This document shows, piece after piece, positions 34,360 through 43,202 of a stretch of DNA of 64,000 nt. Position 1 is the stretch's first letter. Every line of letters begins with the position of its first letter. A program made the translations under genes and the position numbers. Source of the stretch: Deinococcus sp. HSC-46F16 (lineage in GTDB: Bacteria; Deinococcota; Deinococci; Deinococcales; Deinococcaceae); NCBI RefSeq assembly GCF_024171495.1, contig NZ_JALJZW010000003.1, positions 326,912 through 390,911 of the forward strand, in the 5' to 3' direction. Under the pieces are notes generated by a model. The model saw nothing but the letters and a program-made list of their open reading frames with translations, did not search any database and was not told the origin of the DNA.

Positions 34360-35502
34360 TTACGGCTCTTCCGCGTGGTGGGGCAGGGCCAGCCAGAAGG
34401 TGGCGCCCTGTCCGGGTCGGCCCTCGGCCCACACCTGTCCCCCCTGCCGGGAGACGAGGCGGCGCACCAGCGCCAGTCCCAGGCCAGGTCCCCCGAAGTC
34501 CTCCTCCCGGTGCAATCGGCCGAAGGGAGTAAAGAGCCGGTCCCGGTAGCGCATGTTGAAGCCGATTCCGTTGTCCTCGACGAAGACCGCGACCCCACGC
34601 TCCAACGGCCTGATCCCCACGTGAATCCGGGCAGCGTCACGGGTCCGGGTCGCCTTCAGCGCATTGGTCAGAAGCTGGGTGAAGACCATCTGCAGTGCGC
34701 CCATATCCCCACGCACGATGGGCAGGACGTCGTGGGTCAACTGCACCGATCGTGCGGCCAGGTCCGGGGCCAACTTCTTGACCACGACCGGGAGCACCCG
34801 GTTCAGGTCCACCGCCACGAATTTCAGCCGTTGCCGACTCGCGTTGGAGAAGAGCGACAGGGCACGCAGGCGCATCTCCAGCCAGTCAGTGGCGTCCAGG
34901 ACTCGGCCCGCAGCCTGGGCCCGCTCCTCGGCGGTCATCTCGGCTTGGCCGTGCAGCGGTTTCGCAAAGGCCCGGATATGCCTCAGCGGGCCGTCCAGCT
35001 CCTGCATCACGGCGGTCACGAAGCCTTCCAGCTCCTGGGTGACCTCCTGCACCTCCGCCGCGTGCCGTTCCACCTGACGTTCCAGGGTGTGCTGGACGCG
35101 CAGCAGCTCTTCGTGCGCGGCCCGGGCCGCGCTGAGGTCCGTGAACACCAGGCGGCACACGTCGCCGTCCGCTTCCGCCTCGACCCCGGCGTGGAAGGTC
35201 GTGCCGTCCGGGCGCAGGAGCGGCAACTCGGCCCGCGCGGGTCCAGCCTGGCTGAACACCTGCCTCAGCAGCACCCTGACCGTGCTGGCCTGTTCGGGCG
35301 GCGTGAACGCGGCCAGAGGGCGGCCCCGCAGGCGAGCGCACGGCAAGCCCAGGTCCGCCCCCGCCCGCCGGTTCGCGTCCCGGATGGTTCCCGCCGGATC
35401 CAGCAGCAGGAAGGCGACCGGGACCTGCTCGAACAGCAGAGGGTCTCGGCCCTGGGATGCTGGCGATGGGGCATGAGGCGCAGGAGACAGATCATCGAGC
35501 AT
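34360..35502 (-). CDS. PAS-domain histidine kinase-like protein lacking the phospho-histidine
   Basis: A 380-residue protein with PAS (about 22-135), coiled coil, HisKA-like helices and HATPase. Where intact kinases have SHDLRxPLRH, this one has MQELDGPLRHI, so the acceptor histidine is glutamine. The ATPase is intact: QLLTNALKATR, EDNGIGF and GPGLGLALV. It cannot autophosphorylate in the usual way, but could phosphorylate a partner or signal by ATP binding. It is convergent with the CheB/PAS/GAF protein, 15 bp apart. Confidence 0.8.
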   Translation of the reverse strand: MLDDLSPAPHAPSPASQGRDPLLFEQVPVAFLLLDPAGTIRDANRRAGADLGLPCARLRGRPLAAFTPPEQASTVRVLLRQVFSQAGPARAELPLLRPDGTTFHAGVEAEADGDVCRLVFTDLSAARAAHEELLRVQHTLERQVERHAAEVQEVTQELEGFVTAVMQELDGPLRHIRAFAKPLHGQAEMTAEERAQAAGRVLDATDWLEMRLRALSLFSNASRQRLKFVAVDLNRVLPVVVKKLAPDLAARSVQLTHDVLPIVRGDMGALQMVFTQLLTNALKATRTRDAARIHVGIRPLERGVAVFVEDNGIGFNMRYRDRLFTPFGRLHREEDFGGPGLGLALVRRLVSRQGGQVWAEGRPGQGATFWLALPHHAEEP

Positions 35503-35647
35503 GTTCTTACCCCACGGAGAAGGTCGCAGACTCACCGCTGGGCGGTCAGAGCGGAGGAGAAAGAGAGACGGTCGGGATGGCCACAGTCTACCAAGGGAAC
35601 ACCTGGTGCCCCCCACTTGTCTGACCCTGTGGTCGCGGATAACGTGA

Positions 35648-35684
35648 CGAAAGAGGGAGAAAGCCGTCTGTGGCTTTCTCCCTC
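35648..35684 (-). terminator. Terminator of RNA copy 2
   Basis: A 13-bp perfect stem (GAGGGAGAAAGCC and its complement) with a 6-nt loop, followed on the minus strand by TTTCG. Confidence 0.8.
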
Positions 35685-35795
35685 GTGTGGTGCGGGTGAC
35701 GGGACTCGAACCCGTCTGGGGCCAACATGATGCCCGCTCGCACGCCCGTTTTATGGAAGGTGGGCGTCTCCCTTCGTCCTGGCCTGAGGACATGC
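35650..35795 (-). ncRNA. Structured RNA with tRNA-like T arm, copy 2
   Basis: It has the same layout as copy 1: hairpin GTCCT/AGGAC (35776-35791), AAGGGAG, hairpin ACGCCC/GGGCGT (35742-35767), GCGGGC with GGCCCC, T arm GACGGG-TTCGAGT-CCCGTC (35698-35716) and CACCCGCACCA, then a terminator. The 3' CCCGC can pair with the upstream GCGGG to give an acceptor-like helix ending in ACCA. The stems differ from copy 1 by paired changes. Confidence 0.55.
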
Positions 35796-35916
35796 CCGCC
35801 CAGAAGCGTCGACCAACACCTGTTCTACTCGGGGCTTTCCCGGCAGGAAATGGTGCTGGGCTTCTGGCCGCTCAGGTCCAGTCCGTCTCGGTCTTCTCAG
35901 AGAATCTCAGACGAAG

Positions 35917-35943
35917 AAGGCGACCCAGGGGCCGCCTTGATTT
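35917..35943 (+). other. Hairpin related to the one after tatA
   Basis: AAGGCG and CGCCTT pair around a GACC/GGCC part and are followed by GATTT. Like the 25486 hairpin it lies next to a recombinase relic, so both may derive from the same mobile element. Confidence 0.35.
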
Positions 35944-36007
35944 CCTAAATATAGAGCGGTATTCAGCCTTTGTCAAATCATGCACCCGGTTCAGATTGAA
36001 CCGGTTT

Positions 36008-36178
36008 TTATCGGTCCAGCACGCGTTTGACCTGAACCGCACTCCACGGTCCACCTCGGCGAGTCTTGAAGCCATGGGCCTCGAGCTGAGCGGCTACTGC
36101 CCGAAGACTCAGACCTTGGCGCCGAAGCGCCCCCGCGGAGGCGGCGACCTTCCGCATGTCGGCGATGGCCCTGGACTT
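36008..36178 (-). pseudogene. C-terminal fragment of a serine recombinase, copy 2
   Basis: About 57 codons on the minus strand: SLRAVAAQLEAHGFKTRRGG and then WSAVQVKRVLDR followed by a stop. This is the C-terminal DNA-binding part of resolvase/invertase-type recombinases. The catalytic domain is gone; upstream the sequence changes to copC in the opposite orientation. It marks an old mobile-element insertion. Confidence 0.7.
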
Positions 36179-36179
36179 C

Positions 36180-36394
36180 GAGGCGGCCGCGCCGGAACTG
36201 GTCAGCACACCGGTGATCGCCCGGACGCTGGCTGCCCGCCTCACTCTGACCCTCAAGCCTGGCCTCAAACCTGGCGACTATGTAATGGCGTGGAGGCTGC
36301 TCTCGGAAGACGGGCACCCGGTCAGCGGCCAGCGCGTCATCGAGCTGAAGGACCGGATCGGGCGCCTTCAGGGTGTGCCACCTGCTGGAGGCTA
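36180..36394 (+). pseudogene. copC: C-terminal part of copC (copper resistance, CopC domain)
   Basis: The frame reads LTLTLKPGLKPGDYVMAWRL and then LSEDGHPVSGQRVIEL, the end of a CopC beta-sandwich. The signal peptide and copper-binding N-terminus are missing; the break abuts the recombinase fragment. copD follows after 36 nt, preserving the usual copC-copD order. Confidence 0.65.
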
Positions 36395-36430
36395 AGTGAA
36401 CAGCGCCCTTCCCTCAGGGCGGCGGGCACC

Positions 36431-37269
36431 GTGATTCCAGCGGTTGCCAGCTCTCTGGTTTTTGTGGGCCTTGCGCTCCTCTTCGGCGGGGCCGCGCTGC
36501 GGGGCCGCCTGGGCGGGGTGACCCCGCCGGGAGGTTGGGGAGCGTGGTGGAGCGTCGGCGCCCGGATGATCCTGCTGGGCCTGGGGCTGAGCGTGGGGGG
36601 GACGCTGGCGACCCTGGGTTTCACGGCTCCCGGGGATGTGCTGGCCTCCCTGACCGACACCGGGGTGGGGCGGGCGGCGCTTACCACTGTGCTGGGCTGG
36701 CCGCCCAGACAGGAGGCTGGCCCCGGTGGTGGCGCTTGGGCGTCACCGGACTCGCGACCGGACTCACCGTCTGGGGCATCGCGGGCCAGGGGCACGGGGC
36801 GGAGCACGGCGGCGTGGGGTTGCGGCTGGCCCACGCGCTGCACGTCGGGGGAATGGGCCTGTGGGTGGGCGGGGTGGGGCGGCTGGTGGGGCGACCCCGG
36901 AGCTGGACGGCCGCCGGGCGGGCCTTCACGCCGGTGGCGCTGCTCAGCGTCGCCGCCCTGGCGCTGAGTGGGCTGTGGATGGGGCTGGAGCACGCCGGGC
37001 CGCTGGCGCAGTGGACGGCGACGGGGTACGGACGGCTGCTGCTCGTCAAGCTGGCGGTCTTCGCCGCCGTGCTGCTGGCCGCCGCGCGGGTCCGGCGTCT
37101 CCTGACGCGCCCCGCTGCTCCCTGGGCAGCGCTGGGCCTGGAACTGGGCCGACTGCTGCTGGTGCTGGGGATCAGGGCGGGCCTGGCGAACAGTGCGCCT
37201 CCCGGACACTCCGGGCATGAGGAGATGACCCTCACGGTCCCAAGGTCGAGAGGTGATGACGCCTCCTAG
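36431..37269 (+). pseudogene. copD: copD (copper resistance membrane protein), frameshifted
   Basis: GTG 36431 opens a hydrophobic CopD N-terminus (VIPAVASSLVFVGLALLFGG) that is good to about 36700. The family then continues in the +2 frame (TGGWPRWWRLGVTGLATGLT, LRLAHALHVGGMGLWVGGV, then TGYGRLLLVKLAVFAAVLL) to the stop at 37269. Either a real frameshift or a sequencing error near 36690-36715. With copC truncated beside it, decay is the simpler reading. Confidence 0.65.
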
Positions 37270-37529
37270 CGCCCCAGGAAGCGTTGCACCTCGCCCAGGC
37301 CCGTCGGGCCGGGCAGGACCTGACCGCTGGGCCGGTGAATCAGCGCGGGGGTAGACCGGAGGCCATGCTCCCGGGTGAGGTGTTCAAACTCCTCCGGGTG
37401 TTGCTGGCGATGCACAATCTCGATCTGCCCGGAGAACTGCCCCCTCAAGGGGCCAGCCAGCATCCGCTTCAGGCGCTCACATTGGGGGCAGTGGTCCTGG
37501 GTCAGCAGGACGAAGGGCTGGTCAGTCAT
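37266..37529 (-). CDS. nrdH: NrdH-like redoxin
   Basis: An 87-residue thioredoxin/glutaredoxin fold. The redox pair is C14-P-Q-C17 in LLTQDHCPQCERLK; a cis-proline region is STPALI. As the last gene of the nrdI-nrdE-nrdF operon, it probably supplies electrons to the class Ib reductase. ATG 37529 lies within the nrdF end (8-nt overlap). The motif is CPQC rather than the typical CVQC or CMQC of NrdH. Confidence 0.78.
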   Translation of the reverse strand: MTDQPFVLLTQDHCPQCERLKRMLAGPLRGQFSGQIEIVHRQQHPEEFEHLTREHGLRSTPALIHRPSGQVLPGPTGLGEVQRFLGR

Positions 37530-38541
37530 GCGACACCCGCCCACTGGCTGACTGACCGGGGAAGCCGCCTCCCCACAGTTCCGCGATATCCCCATCCGTT
37601 AGAGGTTCCACGCCGATCTTGGCGTAGCTGCTGCCCTTGGCGCTGAAAAAGTCATGTGTGGTGCCCCGCGCCTGAATGCCGTTGCGCACCACGGGATGAA
37701 TCTCTTCGTCGGGAAAGGTGCGCTCCAGGCCCAGGTTATCGGCGAGCACGTTGAAGTTGAAGCGGATGAAGCGCCTCACCTCGCCCGTGAGGTCGAGCCG
37801 GGCGTACAGTACGTCCGTGTACGCCAGTTCGTTCTGGTACAGGGTGTGCAGGGTGTCCGCGTACCAGGCTTTGGCGTAAGCCTGCTCGGCCTCGTTCATC
37901 GCCCCAAACTGTTCCTGAGCCAGCAGCGCCACATAGACCCCGTGCAGCGCCTCGTCCAGGATGATCAGGTTGAAGATCTCACCCGTCGACACCATGCGGC
38001 CCTGCCCGGCGAGGTACAGGGGGTAGAAAAACCCGCTGTAGAAGAGCGCCGTCTCGAGCATGCACGACACCACCAGCTTCTTCCACAGGCCCACGTGGGA
38101 CACGTCGGGATCGGCGAACACGTCCTGGATGAACCCTATTTTGAATTGCAGGTGCGGCTGGGTCCGCACCCACCCGAACACCTCGCGCTCCTGGCTGGTC
38201 GTCAGGAAGGTCTTGTTCATCAGGCTGTAGCTGCGGGCGTGAATGTCCTCCATCATCCCCTGGAATTGCAGGGTGGCCTTGCGGATGTGGCCGTCCGCCA
38301 GGCCGCGCAGCGTGGGCATCCCCACCTCGCCCTGCAAGGTGTCCAGCGCATTGAGGCCCGCCGAGGCATGGATATAGGTCCAGCGCTCGTCGTCGCCCAG
38401 CGCCTGCCAGACCAGCGCGTCGTTCGTCAGGGGAATCTCGTCGGGAAACCACAATTGAGACGTGTATTTCTCGTAGAAGGTGGCGGAGAAGTGGTCTTCC
38501 GGCTCAGACCAATTGGTCGCTGAAAACGGGGAATCGGACAT
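37522..38541 (-). CDS. nrdF: Class Ib ribonucleotide reductase, beta subunit
   Basis: A 339-residue R2-type ferritin-fold protein. Metal ligands and the radical tyrosine are visible in MEDIHARSYSLMN (E..H...Y spacing) and in ILDEALHGVYVALL (E..H). It houses the dimanganese- or diiron-tyrosyl radical for deoxynucleotide synthesis. It lies 58 nt after nrdE and overlaps nrdH. Confidence 0.93.
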   Translation of the reverse strand: MSDSPFSATNWSEPEDHFSATFYEKYTSQLWFPDEIPLTNDALVWQALGDDERWTYIHASAGLNALDTLQGEVGMPTLRGLADGHIRKATLQFQGMMEDIHARSYSLMNKTFLTTSQEREVFGWVRTQPHLQFKIGFIQDVFADPDVSHVGLWKKLVVSCMLETALFYSGFFYPLYLAGQGRMVSTGEIFNLIILDEALHGVYVALLAQEQFGAMNEAEQAYAKAWYADTLHTLYQNELAYTDVLYARLDLTGEVRRFIRFNFNVLADNLGLERTFPDEEIHPVVRNGIQARGTTHDFFSAKGSSYAKIGVEPLTDGDIAELWGGGFPGQSASGRVSHD

Positions 38542-38599
38542 GGGAAGCTCCTGGAGGGGCAGGTGTGGGTGGGTCAGGCTGGAGGTTGACGCCGGGGGG

Positions 38600-40687
38600 T
38601 CAGACCACGCAACTCAGGCAGTCCTGCACGCCCGTCTTGCGAAGACGCGTGTAGTACAGGGTTTTGATGCCCAGGCGATAGGCGTAGAGGTAGTAACTTT
38701 GCAGCGTTCGGGTGGTGACGGTGCTCGGCACGAAGAGGGTGCAACTGATGCCCTGATCCACGTGCCGCTGCGCGGCAGCGACCGTATCCAGCACCCGGCG
38801 CTGATCCATGTCGTAGGCCTCCTCGTAGTACCACTCGGTGGTTTCACTGAGGTGCGGCATGGGGTAGATGGTGCGGGCCTTGTTGCTGGTGCGGGTCTCG
38901 ACCTTCTCGGTGATCGGCATCAGGCTGGCGCTGGCGTGCGACACGTAGCTGATGCTCCCAGTGGGGGCCACCGCCATCACGAAGGAGTGGGCGAGGCCGT
39001 GCTGCCGGATGTCCTGAACGAGCTGGCGCCACTCCTCACGGGTGGGCAACGTGTGGCCCCCGAACAGTGCAGTCACCTCCGGCGTTTGCGGCAGGAAATC
39101 GCGCTCCAGGTACTGCGCGAAGTGCTCGCCGCTCTGGTAGCGGCTGCCCCCGAATCCCTCGAACACGAAGCCAGTGTCGCGGGCAATCTCCATGCTGGTT
39201 TTGCGGGCGTGGTAGTGCGCGGCGGCAAAGAACACGTCCACGAACTCCAGCGCCTCGGGGCTGCCGTACACGATCTCGCTTTTTGCCAGGAAGGAGTGCA
39301 GTCCCATCGCCCCCAGGCCGATGGAGCGCATCTCGTCGTTGGCTTTTTTCACAGCGGGAACTTCATGCACGCTGGTCGAGCGGGCCACGTTGTCCAGCAG
39401 CCGCACCGCCGCGCCCACCACCCGCCCGAGGTCACGGCTGTCCATGGCCTGCTCGATCACCAGCGAGGCCAGGTTACACGACACGTCCAGGCCGATCCGG
39501 TCTTTGTGCTCCTGGCCGTAGGCATGAAAAGTGCTGGGTAGGGTGGGCTGGAGGATTTCCGAGCAGAGGTTGCTCATCTTGATGCTGCCCACGTTCGGAA
39601 TGGGGTTGGCGCGGTTGGCGTTGCCTTCGAACAGCAGGTAGGGGTAGCCGCTCTCCCCCTGGGTGAGGGCGATGTCCTCCAGCACCCGCCGGGCCGAGAC
39701 ACGCTTCTTGCGGACGCGCGGGTTGTCCGCGAGCGCCTGATAGTCGCGCGTCCAGTCGATGTCCGTGAAGTCCTGTCCGGTCTCCTGCGCCAGCGAGTGG
39801 GGATAGAACTGGTAGATGTCTTCGCCTGCGCAGACCTTTTCCATGAAGACGTCGGGAATGGTGGCTCCGACGGAGAGGGTCTTGAGCCGGGCGTCCTCGT
39901 CGGTGGCGATCTTCTTGGCGTTCAGGGTGTCCAGAAAGTCGGCGTGCATGACGCTGAGGTAGATCGCCCCGGCCCCCGGCCGCTGCCCCGCCTGATCGGC
40001 ATACCGAAGCATGTGGTCCAGCATCTTCGCCACGCCCATCACGCCCTTGGTGACGTTCTGAATCCCCCGCAGGCTCTCGCCGCGGGCTCGCAGGTTGCTG
40101 AGGTCCACCCCGATGCCGCCGCCCCCCTTGCTGAGTTCCGCCACAAAGGACAGCGTCTTGGTGATGGAGTTCAGGTTGTCGGTGCAGTCCTGAAGCAGAA
40201 AGCAGCTCACCAGGCGGCCCGTGTTCGCTTTGCCGCTGTTCATCAACGTCGGCGTGGCTGGAGTGAAGGTCTGAGTCACCAGGTGATGGACGAGTTCCAG
40301 GGCGTCCCCGACGGTTTCCGAGCGGGCCAGCGCCGTGACAGCCATGCGGTCCTCGTAGCGTTCCAGCCACCGGCTGCGGTCAGGGGTCATGCCAGCGTAC
40401 TCGCTGTAGAACTTGTAGGCACCCATGAAGGCCCGGAAGCGGAACTTGTAGCTGTAGGCGCGGTCAAAGACCGCCTGTACCTCCTGCGGCGTGTACCGCT
40501 CGAAGACGCTGGCGTCCCAGATGCCCTGCTCGGTGAGGTAGCGGATTTTCTCGTTCAGGTCGTGGAAAAAGACGGTATTTGGGTTGACCCTCTCCTGAAA
40601 GAAGACCTGCAAGGCGCCGAGGTCGTGCCGGGTGTCTACCTGGGTGCCAGCCAGCACCTTGTTGTTCAGTTCGGTCCAGGGGTCCAT
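38600..40687 (-). CDS. nrdE: Class Ib ribonucleotide reductase, alpha subunit
   Basis: A 695-residue catalytic subunit. The substrate-reducing cysteines include one in RLVSCFLLQDC and one in NLCSEI, and the C-terminus ends with the redox pair in VQDCLSCVV. The radical-transfer tyrosines are in the SYYLYAYRLGIKTLYYTR stretch. The N-terminal ATP-cone is absent or short, as in NrdE. ATG 40687 lies 22 nt inside the nrdI end. Confidence 0.93.
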   Translation of the reverse strand: MDPWTELNNKVLAGTQVDTRHDLGALQVFFQERVNPNTVFFHDLNEKIRYLTEQGIWDASVFERYTPQEVQAVFDRAYSYKFRFRAFMGAYKFYSEYAGMTPDRSRWLERYEDRMAVTALARSETVGDALELVHHLVTQTFTPATPTLMNSGKANTGRLVSCFLLQDCTDNLNSITKTLSFVAELSKGGGGIGVDLSNLRARGESLRGIQNVTKGVMGVAKMLDHMLRYADQAGQRPGAGAIYLSVMHADFLDTLNAKKIATDEDARLKTLSVGATIPDVFMEKVCAGEDIYQFYPHSLAQETGQDFTDIDWTRDYQALADNPRVRKKRVSARRVLEDIALTQGESGYPYLLFEGNANRANPIPNVGSIKMSNLCSEILQPTLPSTFHAYGQEHKDRIGLDVSCNLASLVIEQAMDSRDLGRVVGAAVRLLDNVARSTSVHEVPAVKKANDEMRSIGLGAMGLHSFLAKSEIVYGSPEALEFVDVFFAAAHYHARKTSMEIARDTGFVFEGFGGSRYQSGEHFAQYLERDFLPQTPEVTALFGGHTLPTREEWRQLVQDIRQHGLAHSFVMAVAPTGSISYVSHASASLMPITEKVETRTSNKARTIYPMPHLSETTEWYYEEAYDMDQRRVLDTVAAAQRHVDQGISCTLFVPSTVTTRTLQSYYLYAYRLGIKTLYYTRLRKTGVQDCLSCVV

Positions 40688-41085
40688 ACGTTCTCCGTAA
40701 GCGTGAATGGGGAGGGGGCGTGCTGGTGGGCCAGCACCCACCGGGCAATCTGGGTCACGTCGGCATCGGTGCCGCTCTTGTTCACCTTCGCCACGACGGG
40801 CACGTGGTACTGCGTGGCAATCAGGTCCGCCGCGCGGGCGAAGTGGTCTCCCCAGTGGTACGAGCCGCTCGCCACCACGCCCAGCAGGTCGGGGTGATGC
40901 CGGGCGAGAAAGGCGCGGGTGGAGTCGGGCACCGCGCCCCGGTGGAAGGTGTACGTCAGCAGCAGGAACTTACCCCTGGGCTCGCCCTGGCGAAGGTCCA
41001 GCACCTCCAGACCGCCGAGCTGCCGGGCCACCCGCCCGGCCAGACGGCGCACATTCCCGGTCAGGGAGTCGAAGACCAGTTGCAT
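40666..41085 (-). CDS. nrdI: NrdI flavodoxin-like activator
   Basis: A 139-residue FMN protein starting MQLVFDSLTGNVRRLAGRVA, whose SLTGN loop binds FMN phosphate. NrdI makes the oxidant that activates the Mn2 cofactor of NrdF. It overlaps nrdE and follows the small gene at 41090 by 4 nt. Confidence 0.9.
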   Translation of the reverse strand: MQLVFDSLTGNVRRLAGRVARQLGGLEVLDLRQGEPRGKFLLLTYTFHRGAVPDSTRAFLARHHPDLLGVVASGSYHWGDHFARAADLIATQYHVPVVAKVNKSGTDADVTQIARWVLAHQHAPSPFTLTENVWTPGPN

Positions 41086-41089
41086 GGGG

Positions 41090-41303
41090 TCAACCCCTCA
41101 GGAGTGCCGGGGGCAACGCTGAAGCGGGCTGGCCGAGTTCCGCGTCGAAGGCCCGCATGTCGGCGGCGAGCGCATTCACCACCCGCCGCACGTCCTCCTC
41201 AGTCAGGAGGTCCCGTTCGTGCAGCACGGCCAGCAGTTCGAGCATCATCGCTGTGCCGCCCCGACCACGGGCCACACCGGTCAGCAGCAGGGGCCAAGGG
41301 TGG

Positions 41304-41314
<11 letters not shown>
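41090..41314 (-). CDS. Small protein of unknown function in the nrd operon
   Basis: A 74-residue protein (or 52 if it starts at an internal ATG at 41248). The C-terminal part is helical (ELLAVLHERDLLTEEDVRRV, then LAADMRAFDAEL). It overlaps the thioesterase end by 11 nt and abuts nrdI, so expression is coupled to the reductase. No family is recognised. Confidence 0.5.
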
Positions 41315-41756
<442 letters not shown>

Positions 41757-41827
41757 CAGGTCGGCTCCAGTGGAAGCGGCAAAGGATGACGGCAGCACCG
41801 GCAGGCGGCCGGTGCCAAAAGATGCCA

Positions 41828-41858
41828 ATAAAAAAGACGTACCCCGTCCAGGGCACGT
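41828..41858 (-). terminator. Attenuator/terminator of the cobalamin riboswitch
   Basis: On the minus strand ACGTGCCC pairs with GGGTACGT and is followed by C and six T, ahead of the thioesterase start. It is the expression platform for the aptamer upstream. Confidence 0.75.
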
Positions 41859-41930
41859 GAGGTTGAAGGTTAACTTTGCAGCATGGATCCGCCTGACGCC
41901 CCTGACGCGGGGGCACGCGAGAAGACGTTC

Positions 41931-42060
<130 letters not shown>

Positions 42061-42061
42061 G

Positions 42062-42090
42062 ATACTAGATGTTGTACGGTACCCGATCAA
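42062..42090 (-). promoter_or_regulatory. Promoter of the riboswitch-nrd transcript
   Basis: On the minus strand TTGATC (42085-42090), 17 bp, TAGTAT (42062-42067), directly ahead of the riboswitch. Confidence 0.65.
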
Positions 42091-42488
42091 GTGGCCCAGT
42101 GCTTGACTCCAGAAAGGACACGGACATTGCGCGCTGAGGTCATCCCCGGCGTGCAGGAACCATACGTTGGGGAGATCGTCCTTTGGTGGCCAAGACTCGG
42201 CGGGGAGTCACCGGGTACTGGTCCGGCAAATCTGTCCGGCCCATTCGCCCATCCTGCCAAATTTAGGACCGCTCTTTTCCCTTAGCGTTGTGTCCAGCAG
42301 GGTCTTCGAATCTTGTCATAGCCCTTTGATAGAGGGCACGAAGCGCCGCTGGGGTGTGGGTTGACCCACCGCAAGTTGAAGGAGGAAGTCGGCCTGGACC
42401 ACTTCGAAAGCCGTTCCTGGCAGGGTCTGGCTCACCACGCTGCGCTGTGGATGGCCGCCCTGACCTTCCTCCAGGGGCGGCGACCGAC
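42091..42488. other. Intergenic region without a recognisable gene
   Basis: A plus-strand frame (ending near 42285) runs through but has no homologous-looking content. It is probably upstream spacer between the nrd and TetR transcription units. Confidence 0.3.
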
Positions 42489-43118
42489 TCAACCCAACGA
42501 CCTCAGCGGCGACACCGGTGCTGCCATTCGAGCGGAGGTGCGGGGCCGCAGCGCGGCAGCCTGGGTGGGGCGCAGGATCAGTTCGAGGTAGATCTCGCCC
42601 ATCCGCTCCGGGCTGTGGGGCTGGTCCTGCCGCAGCCACCATTCGATCAGGTTCAGAAACGAGCGAATGAAGTGGTGCGCGGCGACCTCCACTGGTACCC
42701 CTGCGTCTGGACGGGCTTCAAAGGTGTCCAGCAAGCCCCTCACGCCGATGTCGATGATCTGGTCGAGCAGCCCATGCGAGCGGTCGGTGCCCAGCAGCAG
42801 GCGGTAGAGGCCCGGCTGGGCCTGCACGTGCCGGAACACCACCGCGCCCGCCTGCTCGGGGGCGTCACCGGCCAGCGGGGGCAGCAGGCCAAGCAGCTCA
42901 GCACGCAGATCGTCCACCGCGCCGCGCAACAGTTCCTCAATGCTCGCGTAGTGGCGGAAGAAAGTGGCGTACCCGACTTCGGCCCGTTCGGTCAGGTCGC
43001 GCACGGTGATGGCTTCGAGGGGCCGCTCGGCACTCAGGTCAATGAGGGCCTGGGTGAGCAGGCGGCGGGTGCGCCGCACGCGCAGGTCGGCCTGGGCGAC
43101 AGAGGAAGCCTCAGCCAT
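42489..43118 (-). CDS. TetR-family transcriptional repressor
   Basis: A 209-residue protein, with ATG 43118 chosen for GGGGGAG upstream (43142 is an alternative). The helix-turn-helix is VRDLTERAEVGYATFFRHYA, typical TetR. The C-terminal domain (HVQAQPGLYRLLLGTDRSHG onward) is a ligand pocket of unknown specificity. It diverges from the P450 gene with a dyad between them, so it very likely represses the P450. Confidence 0.88.
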   Translation of the reverse strand: MAEASSVAQADLRVRRTRRLLTQALIDLSAERPLEAITVRDLTERAEVGYATFFRHYASIEELLRGAVDDLRAELLGLLPPLAGDAPEQAGAVVFRHVQAQPGLYRLLLGTDRSHGLLDQIIDIGVRGLLDTFEARPDAGVPVEVAAHHFIRSFLNLIEWWLRQDQPHSPERMGEIYLELILRPTQAAALRPRTSARMAAPVSPLRSLG

Positions 43119-43152
43119 TCCCTGCTCCCCCTGTAGCCTCATGCGACTTCAT

Positions 43153-43176
43153 GACTCATATGATACATCATGAATC
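43153..43176. promoter_or_regulatory. Candidate TetR operator overlapping the P450 promoter
   Basis: GACTCAT and ATGAATC are inverted half-sites (6 of 7 positions) 10 bp apart. TATGAT (43159-43164), a good -10 box for the P450 gene, lies inside the dyad, so binding would block transcription. Confidence 0.55.
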
Positions 43177-43202
43177 ATTACTTGGATTGAGGAGAGCCTT
43201 TT

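Noticed and set aside
35690..35795. Ordinary tRNA gene
   Set aside because: T arm and 3' ACCA are present, but no D arm, anticodon arm or 7-bp acceptor partner can be placed at normal spacing.
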